A stretch of 64,000 nucleotides of DNA from Clostridiales bacterium (lineage in GTDB: Bacteria; Bacillota; Clostridia; Oscillospirales; Oscillospiraceae), in NCBI GenBank assembly GCA_022774865.1, contig JALFLH010000024.1, forward strand, positions 1-64,000, given 5' to 3'. This document shows positions 51,004 through 58,545 of this stretch, in pieces. Under the pieces are notes generated by a model that saw only the letters and a program-made list of their open reading frames with translations, searched no databases and was not told where the DNA came from. Each line of letters opens with the position of its first letter. Position 1 is the first letter of the stretch. The translations under genes were made by a program, and so were the position numbers.

Positions 51004-51369
51004 ATGGATACCACGGTAAAACGGGGCGATATTTTCTATGCGGATCTGTCTCCGGTGGTGGGGAGCGAACAGGGCGGCACCCGGCCTGTTCTGATCGTGC
51101 AGAACGATACTGGCAACCGGCATTCACCCACGGTGATTGCCGCCGCCATCACCAGCCAGACGGGCAAGGCCCGGCTTCCGACACATATCAACATTGCCGG
51201 CGGAAGCGTGGGACTGAGCAAGGACTCGGTGATCCTTCTGGAACAGATCCGCACTATCGACAAAAAACGGCTGCGCGAGCATATGGGGCGGCTGGATGAC
51301 AAGCAGATGTCCATGGTGGACGACGCCATCGCGGTGAGCTTCGGCCTGCCCGGCGGAAGAACCACATAG
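51004..51369 (+). CDS. mazF: MazF/PemK-family mRNA interferase
   Basis: A 121-aa MazF (EndoA-like): [31 protein letters not shown] (about 6-36), [19 protein letters not shown] (about 44) and [17 protein letters not shown] (about 73) cover the RNA-binding and catalytic region (Arg and Thr of family site present). It cleaves RNA at short sites when not bound by antitoxin. Only a 13-codon frame, and no MazE, lies just upstream (50957-50998). The ATG at 51004 follows GGAG at 10 bases. The region 50865-51003 holds an imperfect GC hairpin at 50900-50928. Confidence 0.92.
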   Translation: MDTTVKRGDIFYADLSPVVGSEQGGTRPVLIVQNDTGNRHSPTVIAAAITSQTGKARLPTHINIAGGSVGLSKDSVILLEQIRTIDKKRLREHMGRLDDKQMSMVDDAIAVSFGLPGGRTT

Positions 51370-51383
51370 ACGGAAAAAACAAG

Positions 51384-51420
51384 CCCCTTGCCGCATAGAA
51401 TTGCGGCGAGGGGTGATTTT
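51384..51420 (+). terminator. terminator-like hairpin after mazF overlapping the next ribosome binding site
   Basis: CCCCTTGCCGC (51384-51394) pairs with GCGGCGAGGGG (51403-51413), followed by TGATTTTTG. The GAGGGG of the 3' arm is also the ribosome binding site for the gene starting at 51422. Confidence 0.7.
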
Positions 51421-51421
51421 T

Positions 51422-51805
51422 GTGGTTGGGGATTATGAACTGACGCGGATGGGCAAGCCCTGTGGACACGTGACGGTGGAGAAGCAGGGGCTTTATTACC
51501 ATATTTCCTGCCGCTGCCGGCTGCCAGCGGGACAGATGTACTGCCTGACGGTGATCTGCGGTGACAGGCGGGAAAATCTGGGGGTCTGCGTTCCGATGGA
51601 CGGGCAGTTTGGCGCAGAGAAGCGGATTCCCTGCAAGCGGCTGGGGGAGGGCACGCCGGAGTTTTCTCTGCTGCCCAAGCATGAAAAGCCGGAAGGGAAG
51701 TTCCTGCCCGTCTTCCCGGAGGAGCCGTTTCCGCATCTGTCCCGGCTCAGGGACGCGCACCTCGAAAACCGCGCCGGGCAGTTGGGGATCGTGATCAGGG
51801 AATGA
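51422..51805 (+). CDS. hypothetical protein (127 aa)
   Basis: From GTG 51422 the protein reads VGDYELTRMGKPCGHVTVEKQGLYYHISCRCRLP; later CKRLGEGTPEFSLLPKHEKPEGKFLPVFPEEPFPHLSRL. It is soluble, beta-rich in the first half, with five or six Cys but no clear metal motif. I recall similar proteins in Oscillospirales annotated as hypothetical; no function is known. GTG was chosen over the TTG at 51401 and GTG 51413 because GAGGGG is 8 bases before it. Confidence 0.65.
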   Translation: MVGDYELTRMGKPCGHVTVEKQGLYYHISCRCRLPAGQMYCLTVICGDRRENLGVCVPMDGQFGAEKRIPCKRLGEGTPEFSLLPKHEKPEGKFLPVFPEEPFPHLSRLRDAHLENRAGQLGIVIRE

Positions 51806-51837
51806 AAATCGCCGCCGTGTCATGCGGCGGCACAGCT

Positions 51838-52290
51838 TTATGTATAGGAGAGATTTCCGTTTTTGTCGCAGGACAGCGTCATGGTGAAGGGGATGCTCAG
51901 CACCAGCAGCTTGGTCAGCTTGGCGTCCAGAGTGATGGTGCCGCCGGAGGAGGTGAAGGCGTTCTGCTTGTAGCTCCAGCCCTCGTAGGTGTCGGTCTGG
52001 GTGACGCTCTTGGAAACCACGGAGACAGTGGTGCCGTCATATTTGAATTCACCATAAAGCGAAATAACGGCAATGACAGTACCATCTTTAGAAAATGTAT
52101 GCCTGTTTGTGTAATCCTTAGTAGAGGAACGAGTCTGGATATGTTCGATGACTTCCGTAAGAACTGTAATTCCATCTTCAAGTTCAAAGCTCGCTTGATA
52201 GATAATATGATCTTGCTCCACTGCAGAGGCGGGAATGATGAAAGATAGTAATACGATCATTATCGATATAACTGCAATTATTCGTTTCAT
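51838..52290 (-). CDS. secreted protein of unknown function (150 aa)
   Basis: A clear signal peptide (MKRIIAVISIMIVLLSFIIPASA) is followed by a beta-rich mature part with many Thr and Ser: DGITVLTEVIEHIQTRSSTKDYTN, DGTVIAVISLYGEFKYDGTTVSVVS, then GTITLDAKLTKLL. It ends CDKNGNLSYT. No family recognised. It is the third gene after padR and the 127-aa HAAS protein, one base from the latter, and so in the same operon. Confidence 0.7.
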   Translation of the reverse strand: MKRIIAVISIMIVLLSFIIPASAVEQDHIIYQASFELEDGITVLTEVIEHIQTRSSTKDYTNRHTFSKDGTVIAVISLYGEFKYDGTTVSVVSKSVTQTDTYEGWSYKQNAFTSSGGTITLDAKLTKLLVLSIPFTMTLSCDKNGNLSYT

Positions 52291-52291
52291 T

Positions 52292-52675
52292 TTAGTAACC
52301 TTCTTGCGTTGCAACAATGTTCCCGGGAATTAATTCATCATGAACCTCAATAATTGAAAACTCTTTCACAAAGAATACATACAGCACGAAATCAAGGAAC
52401 AGTACTGCCACGAGGACCGCCAGAATTTGAATCAGTTTTCTGCCGGTTTGGTAACGGGCCTGCTCTTTGGCGGAAACAGACTCCATCAGAACGGCGGCCA
52501 TTTCTTCCGGGGGGCCGAAAGCGGACACAAGCTGCTCATAGCCGGGTGCGGGATTCTCTTCCAGAAATGGGGCCAGGGAACCGCCAAACCGGTCAAGCAG
52601 CTTTTTTCGGGCCAGAGGGCCGCAGCGGAGCTGCTTTTTCAGGCTCCGCCGGTAACGGAGAATATCATTGTACAT
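52292..52675 (-). CDS. HAAS/DUF1700-like membrane protein linked to PadR
   Basis: A 127-aa protein. The N-terminal half is a helical domain (YNDILRYRRSLKKQLRCGPLARKKLLDRF, then LVSAFGPPEEMAAVLMESV) like the HAAS/DUF1700 domain typically found next to PadR regulators. One membrane span follows (LIQILAVLVAVLFLDFVLYVFFV, about 82-104) and a short outer tail. It likely senses an envelope or membrane state, or tunes the PadR protein. GAAGGAGGGG precedes it. It overlaps padR by 11 bases. Confidence 0.75.
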   Translation of the reverse strand: MYNDILRYRRSLKKQLRCGPLARKKLLDRFGGSLAPFLEENPAPGYEQLVSAFGPPEEMAAVLMESVSAKEQARYQTGRKLIQILAVLVAVLFLDFVLYVFFVKEFSIIEVHDELIPGNIVATQEGY

Positions 52676-53036
52676 GGAAATCCCCTCCTTCTGACAGAAT
52701 CTCCGCCACGCCTGCGGAAAACCGGGCGTAGACATCCTTTAATTGGCCGAGATACACCCGCCCGGCATCGGTGATCCGGTAATACTGCCGCCGCCGGCCG
52801 TCGGGGGCGGTGCGCTTGCCGCACTCGGCCAAATAGCCGGCCTGTTCCAGCCGGTAGATGGCGCCGTAGGGGAACACGATGGTCAGGGCGCCGCCGCTTT
52901 TTTCGCGGATTGTGTCGGTCAGTTCGCCGATATAGCAGTCCTTGACGGACAGCAGATGCAGTACCAGCACCTCGGTCAGCGCTTTTTTCAGATTTTCTTC
53001 CAGAGACAGGGATTTGTCCGAATCGGAGCTGCCCAT
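52665..53036 (-). CDS. PadR-family transcriptional regulator
   Basis: A 123-aa winged-helix protein: LKKALTEVLVLHLLSVKDCYIGELTDTIREKSGG, VFPYGAIYRLEQAGYLAECGKR and RRRQYYRITDAGRVYLGQL are the PadR core. It probably represses its own operon (padR-HAAS-secreted protein) through the AT-rich region upstream, and perhaps the divergent lipoprotein gene. Start ATG 53036 after AGAGGTGAG. Confidence 0.9.
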   Translation of the reverse strand: MGSSDSDKSLSLEENLKKALTEVLVLHLLSVKDCYIGELTDTIREKSGGALTIVFPYGAIYRLEQAGYLAECGKRTAPDGRRRQYYRITDAGRVYLGQLKDVYARFSAGVAEILSEGGDFHVQ

Positions 53037-53070
53037 GGGACTCACCTCTGCGGTTAGACTTCTTATAAAT

Positions 53071-53099
53071 ATTGTACAATGAAAGCAATGAATTGTCAA
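53071..53099 (-). promoter_or_regulatory. promoter of the padR operon
   Basis: Consensus TTGACA (53094-53099), 17 bases, TACAAT (53071-53076). The adjoining TTAATAAATATTAATTAA (about 53099-53116) is rich in inverted AT repeats and could be the PadR operator. Confidence 0.75.
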
Positions 53100-53129
53100 T
53101 TAATAAATATTAATTAAAAATATTTGTCA

Positions 53130-53158
53130 TTGACAAAATAAAGACAAGCATATATAAT
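53130..53158 (+). promoter_or_regulatory. promoter of the 372-aa lipoprotein gene
   Basis: Consensus TTGACA (53130-53135), 17 bases, consensus TATAAT (53153-53158). A leader of about 110 bases follows, containing a very short frame (GTG at about 53190, eight codons) of doubtful meaning. Confidence 0.8.
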
Positions 53159-53273
53159 AGTTGCAGGAAACAAAAAAGGGGTGAGTCCGGTGGAAATGAT
53201 TCCATACAGAGTTTAATGGACGTGCTTCTTACGATATTCGAGGTACTTGACTGCTTTTGACGGAGGGGAGAAA

Positions 53274-54392
53274 ATGAAAAGGTTCACAATATCTCTGATC
53301 GTTTTTTCGATGATTTGCATCTTTTTTTCGTCTTGTGTTTCAAAACCAGGTGATAGTTTGGACACCTCTGGATTCGATACCGATTTCATAGAATTACAGC
53401 AGCTCATGTTGCCGGAGACCGCGGATGATGAGGTTTTACAAATATTGGACGCCTGCGGAACAGACATTCTTTGCGCCGTTCAGAAAAAGCATACAAAAGA
53501 AATGACCGATTATGTTGTTACACAGCGGATTCTGATTTTTGATGCCGCTGCAAATGACACGATAATCGAGTGGATTCCTGAGAATGCGGGGTATTATTTT
53601 TCGGGCGCGCTCTGCGCAAGAGATGAAGCGATAATAGCCAGTGCGATAGATTACCAGAATTCGTTTTATTCTCAATATGGCATCACTTATTTCGGTGCAG
53701 ATCAGACTATGGTGTACACAATGTCGGGCGAAATCCAATACTTAAGAGGGCTGGAAGATGGTTCGGCTGTATTCAGTTATGTTGATGAGGATGGAACGTG
53801 CGGCACTGGTAGAGTTGATAAAACTGAATGCCAAAAACTGCTGACATGGGAGATGACTGATCAAGGGACTGACTCTGCGGGCTTACTTACCACTTGGAAA
53901 AACAATTACAGTTATGTGATTTCTCAGGATGAAACACTTTGTCTATTGGCCGCAGATGCAGACGGAATACAAAAGAAGATCAAGTTGGAGTATTCCCATG
54001 AACGATTGGATTCCTGCTGTATCACATCACGGGGAATTCTGGCATGTATCTCTGAAGACGAAGGAACAGAAGACGCACACAGAAGTCTGAGACTCTATTC
54101 TGATCAGGATCAGGATACTTTGCAGTTGCCGCTGTCTCCTGAAAAAGCGCTATACAGAATTTGCTTCAGTGAAACTACAGGTTTGGCAGTAGATCGCAAT
54201 TGGAATATTCATCTCATCACTTTGGATGGGGATCAATTGGGTTGCCGGAAAATAGGCGGTCTTTCTGATACGATTGATGCGTATGATGGAACAAGGGTAG
54301 CTCCATTCGTATCTGGTAATGATACTTTTGTCCTTTACTTCGAAGCAGAACATGTTCTGCTGATGATTAAAACGGCAAATATGACGCAATAA
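53274..54392 (+). CDS. lipoprotein of unknown function (372 aa), AT-rich
   Basis: Lipoprotein signal MKRFTISLIVFSMICIFFSSC (Cys 21). The mature part shows repeated beta-sheet-like blocks with Asp/Gly turns (FDAAANDTIIEWIPENAGYY, GEIQYLRGLEDGSAVFSYVDEDG, GILACISEDEG, RNWNIHLITLDGDQLGC), which might form a beta-propeller; that is a guess. Base composition is clearly more AT-rich than the genes around it, and the codon use differs, suggesting transfer or relaxed selection. GGAGGGG precedes the ATG. The downstream stretch 54393-54607 has no gene I can support. Confidence 0.75.
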   Translation: MKRFTISLIVFSMICIFFSSCVSKPGDSLDTSGFDTDFIELQQLMLPETADDEVLQILDACGTDILCAVQKKHTKEMTDYVVTQRILIFDAAANDTIIEWIPENAGYYFSGALCARDEAIIASAIDYQNSFYSQYGITYFGADQTMVYTMSGEIQYLRGLEDGSAVFSYVDEDGTCGTGRVDKTECQKLLTWEMTDQGTDSAGLLTTWKNNYSYVISQDETLCLLAADADGIQKKIKLEYSHERLDSCCITSRGILACISEDEGTEDAHRSLRLYSDQDQDTLQLPLSPEKALYRICFSETTGLAVDRNWNIHLITLDGDQLGCRKIGGLSDTIDAYDGTRVAPFVSGNDTFVLYFEAEHVLLMIKTANMTQ

Positions 54393-54607
54393 AAGATCAC
54401 GGAGACAGAAGCCGGAAGGGGCGAGCCCAATGGGCTAAAATGACAAATGCGTTTGAGAAGCATACTGATTCTCAACATGGAACAGATTAATGCAGGAAAT
54501 TGTATTATGCGTTTGTCCTCTGCGGCCGCACTGCTTTTTGCAGATCTGAGGATTACCCTGATTCTTTTACCCTGGCTGATAGATGCGTGGAAGAATGCGC
54601 AGGTTAC

Positions 54608-54639
54608 AAAAACCGGGCTGCTGCGGCAGCCCGGTTTTT
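54608..54639 (-). terminator. bidirectional terminator at the end of xth
   Basis: AAAAACCGGGCTGC/GCAGCCCGGTTTTT stem with TGCG loop, five bases from the xth stop. The T runs on both strands allow it to serve both directions. Confidence 0.85.
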
Positions 54640-54643
54640 GCGG

Positions 54644-55399
54644 TTAAATATCCAATTCCAGCCCCACGGGGCAGTGGTCGGAGCCCATGACCTCGCTGTA
54701 AATGGGCGTGGACATAATTTTGTCCTTCAACCGGTCGGACACCAGAAAGTAGTCGATGCGCCAGCCCGCGTTTTTCTCCCGGGCCTTGAACATGTAGCTC
54801 CACCAGGTATAGGCCCCGGTTTCCTCCGGGTGCAGGTGGCGGAAGGTGTCCGTAAAGCCGCAGGCAAGGGTTTTGGTGAAGCTCTCCCGCTCCTGGTCGG
54901 AAAAGCCCGCGTTGCCCCGGTTGGAGGCGGGGTTTTTCAGGTCAATCTCCTGATGGGCAACGTTCAGGTCGCCGCAGACGATCACGGGTTTCTCCTGATC
55001 CAACCCGGCGAGATACCCCCGGAAAGCCTCGTCCCACTCCATCCGGTGGCCGATCCGGGCCAGCTCCCGCTGGGCGTTGGGGGTGTAGCAGGTGGCAAGG
55101 AAAAACGCCGGGTATTCCAGGGTAATCATGCGTCCCTCCGTGTCCAGCTCCGGCACCCCTATGCCGTAGCGGACGGAAAGGGGCGTGTGCTTTGTAAAGA
55201 TGGCAGTGCCGGAGTAGCCCTTTTTCTCGGCGTAGTTCCAGTATTGTTCGTAGCCGGGAAGCTCCAGCGCAATCTGTCCTGCCTGGAGCTTCGTCTCCTG
55301 CAGACAGAAAAAGTCGGCGTTCAGGGTATTAAAGGTTTCCTGCCAGCCCTTGCCCATGCAGGCGCGCAGGCCGTTTACATTCCATGAAACAAATTTCAT
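54644..55399 (-). CDS. xth: exodeoxyribonuclease III
   Basis: AP endonuclease/3'-exonuclease for base-excision repair (251 aa). It starts MKFVSWNVNGLRACMGKGW; FFCLQETKL (Glu of the metal site, about 35), VIVCGDLNVAHQEIDLKNP (Asp/Asn, about 140-158) and GWRIDYFLVSDRL plus SEVMGSDHCPVGLEL (His, about 241-246) complete the active site. ACAGGAGGAAA precedes the ATG. It is the last gene of the comEA-RR-HK-gerM-xth group, 15 bases after gerM. Confidence 0.96.
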   Translation of the reverse strand: MKFVSWNVNGLRACMGKGWQETFNTLNADFFCLQETKLQAGQIALELPGYEQYWNYAEKKGYSGTAIFTKHTPLSVRYGIGVPELDTEGRMITLEYPAFFLATCYTPNAQRELARIGHRMEWDEAFRGYLAGLDQEKPVIVCGDLNVAHQEIDLKNPASNRGNAGFSDQERESFTKTLACGFTDTFRHLHPEETGAYTWWSYMFKAREKNAGWRIDYFLVSDRLKDKIMSTPIYSEVMGSDHCPVGLELDI

Positions 55400-55414
55400 T
55401 TTTTCCTCCTGTCG

Positions 55415-55942
55415 TCATTCCGCCGGAACGGTTTCCGACGGCGCCGTAACGGTGTCCTCCAAAAGCAGGGAGCGCTCGTCCAGAATCAGATTGACGGCGG
55501 CTTTTCCATCGGAGGCGGCGGCTTCCATATGAACCTGTTCCACGCCGGCCAGCGCCATACAGGTTCTGGCCAGACAGGCGCAGGCGGTGGTCAGCTCCAT
55601 GTCCTTCAGCGCGGCGAAATGCTCATCCAGAATGACGTGCAGCGTGGTTCCGTTCCGGTTGATGCCGACGAGCCTGCACCCGGCCGGGAAGGGAGAGACA
55701 AGCCCGTCATCCAGCGGCCCCCGCAGATACAGGGAAAGCAGATAAAACAGATCGTTGTTCCGCCCGGAGATTTCCCGCTCCTCCGGGACGATGACGCCGC
55801 CCTCGGGATGAGCCTGCAGCTCGCTGCTCTGCCGCCGGTAGAAAAACGTAACCGGCGCTTTCCAGCCGCTGCGTTCCAGCGAGCAGCCGGCGATGGAAAG
55901 CAGCAGGCACAGCGCCGCCAGCAACGGGATGGCTTTTTTCAT
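55415..55942 (-). CDS. GerMN-domain lipoprotein (GerM-like)
   Basis: A 175-aa lipoprotein (MKKAIPLLAALCLLLSIAGC, Cys 20) with one GerMN domain: VTFFYRRQSSELQAHPEGGVIVPEEREI, LLSLYLRGPLDDGLVSPFPAGCRLVGI and LHVILDEHFAAL. GerM in Bacillus is needed for engulfment and germination. Single-domain forms next to two-component systems are common in Firmicutes. Its start overlaps the kinase stop (ATGA), so it is coupled to the signalling genes. Confidence 0.88.
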   Translation of the reverse strand: MKKAIPLLAALCLLLSIAGCSLERSGWKAPVTFFYRRQSSELQAHPEGGVIVPEEREISGRNNDLFYLLSLYLRGPLDDGLVSPFPAGCRLVGINRNGTTLHVILDEHFAALKDMELTTACACLARTCMALAGVEQVHMEAAASDGKAAVNLILDERSLLLEDTVTAPSETVPAE

Positions 55943-57381
55943 GGCGTATCCTCCTCGGTGTCAAAAACGGGAAAACGGACGGTGAAGGTGGTTCCCTTTC
56001 CCACCTGGGATTCCACTGCAATCTGCCCTCTGCTGCGCTGGACAATGGAGCGGACGATTGCCAGCCCCAACCCGCTTCCACCGGTGGCGCGGGAACGGGC
56101 TTTGTCCACCCGGTAAAACCGCTCAAAGATGTGATCCAGCGCCTCCTGCGGAATTCCCATGCCCGTATCGGCCACCCGCAGTACGGCGTTGTCCGCCTCC
56201 CGCAGCAGCGAAACCGAGAGCTTGCCCCCGGGGACGCTGTACTTGATGCCGTTTTCCACCAGATTGAAGATGATCTGGTAAAGGTCATCCTCCAGAATGA
56301 GAATGGGACAGTCCTGTTCCAGATGGGTCTCAATGGTGATGCTGTTCTGCTTGGCAATTGCGGAGAGCATCCGAACGACCCGGTTTACGGTGGGCGCCAT
56401 GGTGATGATTTCACATTCGGCGTCCTGCTCCCGCCCGTCCACCCGGGTCAGCGCCAGCAGTTTGGCGGTCGTCCGGTTCAGGCGGTCCGCCTCGTTGCCG
56501 ATGTCGCCCACGAATTCCCGCACGGTATCCATGTCCATGTCGTTCTGCAGAATGGAATCTGCCAGCAGCTTGATGGAGGCCAGCGGCGTTTTCAGCTCGT
56601 GGGATGCATCGGAGACAAAACGGCTGCGTTTCTGCTCGGAGGTGCGGAGCCGTTCCATCAGATCGTTGAATTCATCGCCCAGAAATGTCAGCTCATCGTG
56701 GCCGCCCAGACTGACCTTTTTGGTGTAGTCGCCCTGCTGGATGGTTCGCATGGAGGCCATAATCTGCCGGATGCGCCGGGAAAATGTGTTGGAAAAGGCA
56801 AGGGAGAACACGATGACCAGAAATTCCAGAATCAGCGTAATGCGCAGAATGGTATTCTGCAGGGAACGGATCAGATTGCCCTGATCGGTGTCGTATTCCA
56901 TCATGTACACGCACCCGACGGTGATGCCGTAGGAGACGATGGGGGTGGCGGCGTGGGACTGGATGGTGCCGTCCCGGTACTGGTACCGGCAGGTGAACAC
57001 GTCGTTTCCCTCCAGCGCCAGAACGATTTCGGGCAGCAGCGCATAATGCCCCTGCCCGGCGGCGGTGTCAAAGATCATCTGCCCGCTCTGATCGGTGACG
57101 ATCAGCCGGGTGACCTTCAGACTGCCGAGCTGCTCCACGGTATTGGAAACCGTGGTGGGATTGAGTATTTCCAGCTTGGAAATCTCGTCCGATGCAAGCT
57201 GGCATTTTTCAATCATGGATCGCTTGCTCTGGTAGAAAATGTTCTGACTGGATTTGGAGCAGTACAGATTCAAAACCAGCAGGGCGACCAGTGTGATGAG
57301 CACATACCCCAGCGCGTAGCGAAGCTGGGAATTGGTATACCGGCGGGAAACCGGCGATTCATTTTCTGAAATAATAGCCAA
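55939..57381 (-). CDS. membrane sensor histidine kinase
   Basis: A 480-aa kinase. First span at about 22-42 (YALGYVLITLVALLVLNLY), extracellular sensor about 43-175 (PAS/Cache-like, VTRLIVTDQSGQMIFDT), second span about 178-200, HAMP, then HisKA with the phospho-accepting His in SDASHELKTPLASIK (about 270), and HATPase motifs NLVENGIKYS, VADTGMGIP and GGSGLGLAIVRSI. The start is a TTG overlapping the response regulator by 23 bases. It resembles the WalK/PhoR/VanS class. Ligand unknown; the partner gerM gene hints at envelope control. Confidence 0.92.
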   Translation of the reverse strand: MAIISENESPVSRRYTNSQLRYALGYVLITLVALLVLNLYCSKSSQNIFYQSKRSMIEKCQLASDEISKLEILNPTTVSNTVEQLGSLKVTRLIVTDQSGQMIFDTAAGQGHYALLPEIVLALEGNDVFTCRYQYRDGTIQSHAATPIVSYGITVGCVYMMEYDTDQGNLIRSLQNTILRITLILEFLVIVFSLAFSNTFSRRIRQIMASMRTIQQGDYTKKVSLGGHDELTFLGDEFNDLMERLRTSEQKRSRFVSDASHELKTPLASIKLLADSILQNDMDMDTVREFVGDIGNEADRLNRTTAKLLALTRVDGREQDAECEIITMAPTVNRVVRMLSAIAKQNSITIETHLEQDCPILILEDDLYQIIFNLVENGIKYSVPGGKLSVSLLREADNAVLRVADTGMGIPQEALDHIFERFYRVDKARSRATGGSGLGLAIVRSIVQRSRGQIAVESQVGKGTTFTVRFPVFDTEEDTP

Positions 57382-58048
57382 CGCCCCACTTCGTTAAAAT
57401 ATATTTGGGTTCCGCCGGGTTCTCCTCCAGCTTCTCCCGGAGCCTGCGGATGTGGACATCCACGGTGCGGATGTCGCTGCGGTATTCGTAGGTCCAAATG
57501 GTGTCCAGCAGCGTTTCCCGGGAATAGACCCGGTTGGGGTTGCGCATCAAAAATTCGATCACATCGAATTCTTTGGCGGTCAGGTCGGTCAGAACGCCGG
57601 AACGGTACGCGTTTCGGGCATCCAGATCCAGCGTAATGGAGCCGACGGTGAGGGTGTTGCTCTGAACCGGTTCTTCCTTTCCGCCGCGGCTGCCCGCCCG
57701 GCGGAGCAGCGCCCGAATCCGGGCTTTCAGCTCCAAAATGTTGAAGGGCTTGGTCAGGTAATCGTCCACGCCGTGGTCAAAGCCCAGAAGCTTATCCATA
57801 TCGTCGGTTTTGGCGGTGAGCATAATGATCGGCACATCGGAAAATTCCCGAATCACGCTGCAGGCGGTCAGGCCATCCATTTCCGGCATCATCACATCCA
57901 GCACCACCAGATCGGGGTTCTGCTCCTTTACCAGCGCGACAGCCTGTGTGCCGGTGGAGCCGGTGATAACCTCGTAGCCTTCATTCTGCAAATTAAAGCG
58001 GATGCCTTTTACCAGCAGCGCTTCATCGTCCACAACCAGTATTTTCAT
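57359..58048 (-). CDS. OmpR-family response regulator
   Basis: A 229-aa regulator with receiver residues DD (about 7-8), phospho-acceptor Asp in DLVVLDVMMPEMDG (about 51), T in IIMLTAKTDD (about 77) and K in DYLTKPFNILELKARI (about 101). The C-terminal winged helix has LTAKEFDVIEFLMRNPNRVYSRETLLDTIWTYEY and RTVDVHIRRLREKLE. GGGAGGTAC precedes ATG 58048, which overlaps the comEA stop. Cognate to the kinase downstream. Confidence 0.95.
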   Translation of the reverse strand: MKILVVDDEALLVKGIRFNLQNEGYEVITGSTGTQAVALVKEQNPDLVVLDVMMPEMDGLTACSVIREFSDVPIIMLTAKTDDMDKLLGFDHGVDDYLTKPFNILELKARIRALLRRAGSRGGKEEPVQSNTLTVGSITLDLDARNAYRSGVLTDLTAKEFDVIEFLMRNPNRVYSRETLLDTIWTYEYRSDIRTVDVHIRRLREKLEENPAEPKYILTKWGVGYYFRK

Positions 58049-58419
58049 GATGTACCTCCCGTTGTCACATAATCCCAGATATCTTCCAGCTTCTTTTCTC
58101 CGATTCCGCTCACCATCCCCAGCTCGCCCACGGAGCGGAAGGGGCCATTGGCCTCCCGGTAGTCAATGATCCGCTGCGCCAGCACGGGCCCGATGCCGGG
58201 CAGCGACTGAAGCTGAGCGGCGGTTGCCGTGTTGATGTTGACGATTTCCGGCTGCGCAGCTTCGGTTCCGGCGGAGGCAGTAACCTCTGTGCCGGCCGTC
58301 GCGGCGGGCAGCGCCCGAATCTGCACCGGAACCCGGCCCAAATTTCTGCCGATGAAAAAGCCGGACAGAAAACCGGCGAAGATGCAGGTGATCAGAAGCA
58401 GAAGATGTGGTTTTTTCAT
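58045..58419 (-). CDS. comEA: ComEA-like helix-hairpin-helix DNA-binding protein
   Basis: A 124-aa membrane-anchored protein: N-terminal span (HLLLLITCIFAGFLSGFFIG), a variable Ala/Thr-rich linker, then a double helix-hairpin-helix domain VNINTATAAQLQSLPGIGPVLAQRIIDYREANGPF and ELGMVSGIGEKKLEDIW. In competent bacteria ComEA binds incoming DNA at the membrane; no comEC or comEB is in this window, and the SLBB domain of longer ComEA proteins is missing. The start at 58419 follows GGGAGG. It leads the operon. Confidence 0.9.
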   Translation of the reverse strand: MKKPHLLLLITCIFAGFLSGFFIGRNLGRVPVQIRALPAATAGTEVTASAGTEAAQPEIVNINTATAAQLQSLPGIGPVLAQRIIDYREANGPFRSVGELGMVSGIGEKKLEDIWDYVTTGGTS

Positions 58420-58545
58420 GGGAATTTGCCTCCCGCATTGACTATAGGGGGAAAAGCTGGTATAATACAAACCAAATATCATTTGTTATTATACACGACT
58501 TTTTCCCGTCGGACAAGTCCGATGATTCCGCTTTGAGGTAGAAAT

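Noticed and set aside
54447-54647. 66-aa plus-strand frame after the AT-rich lipoprotein
   Set aside because: No ribosome binding site, and its last third is the terminator of xth.
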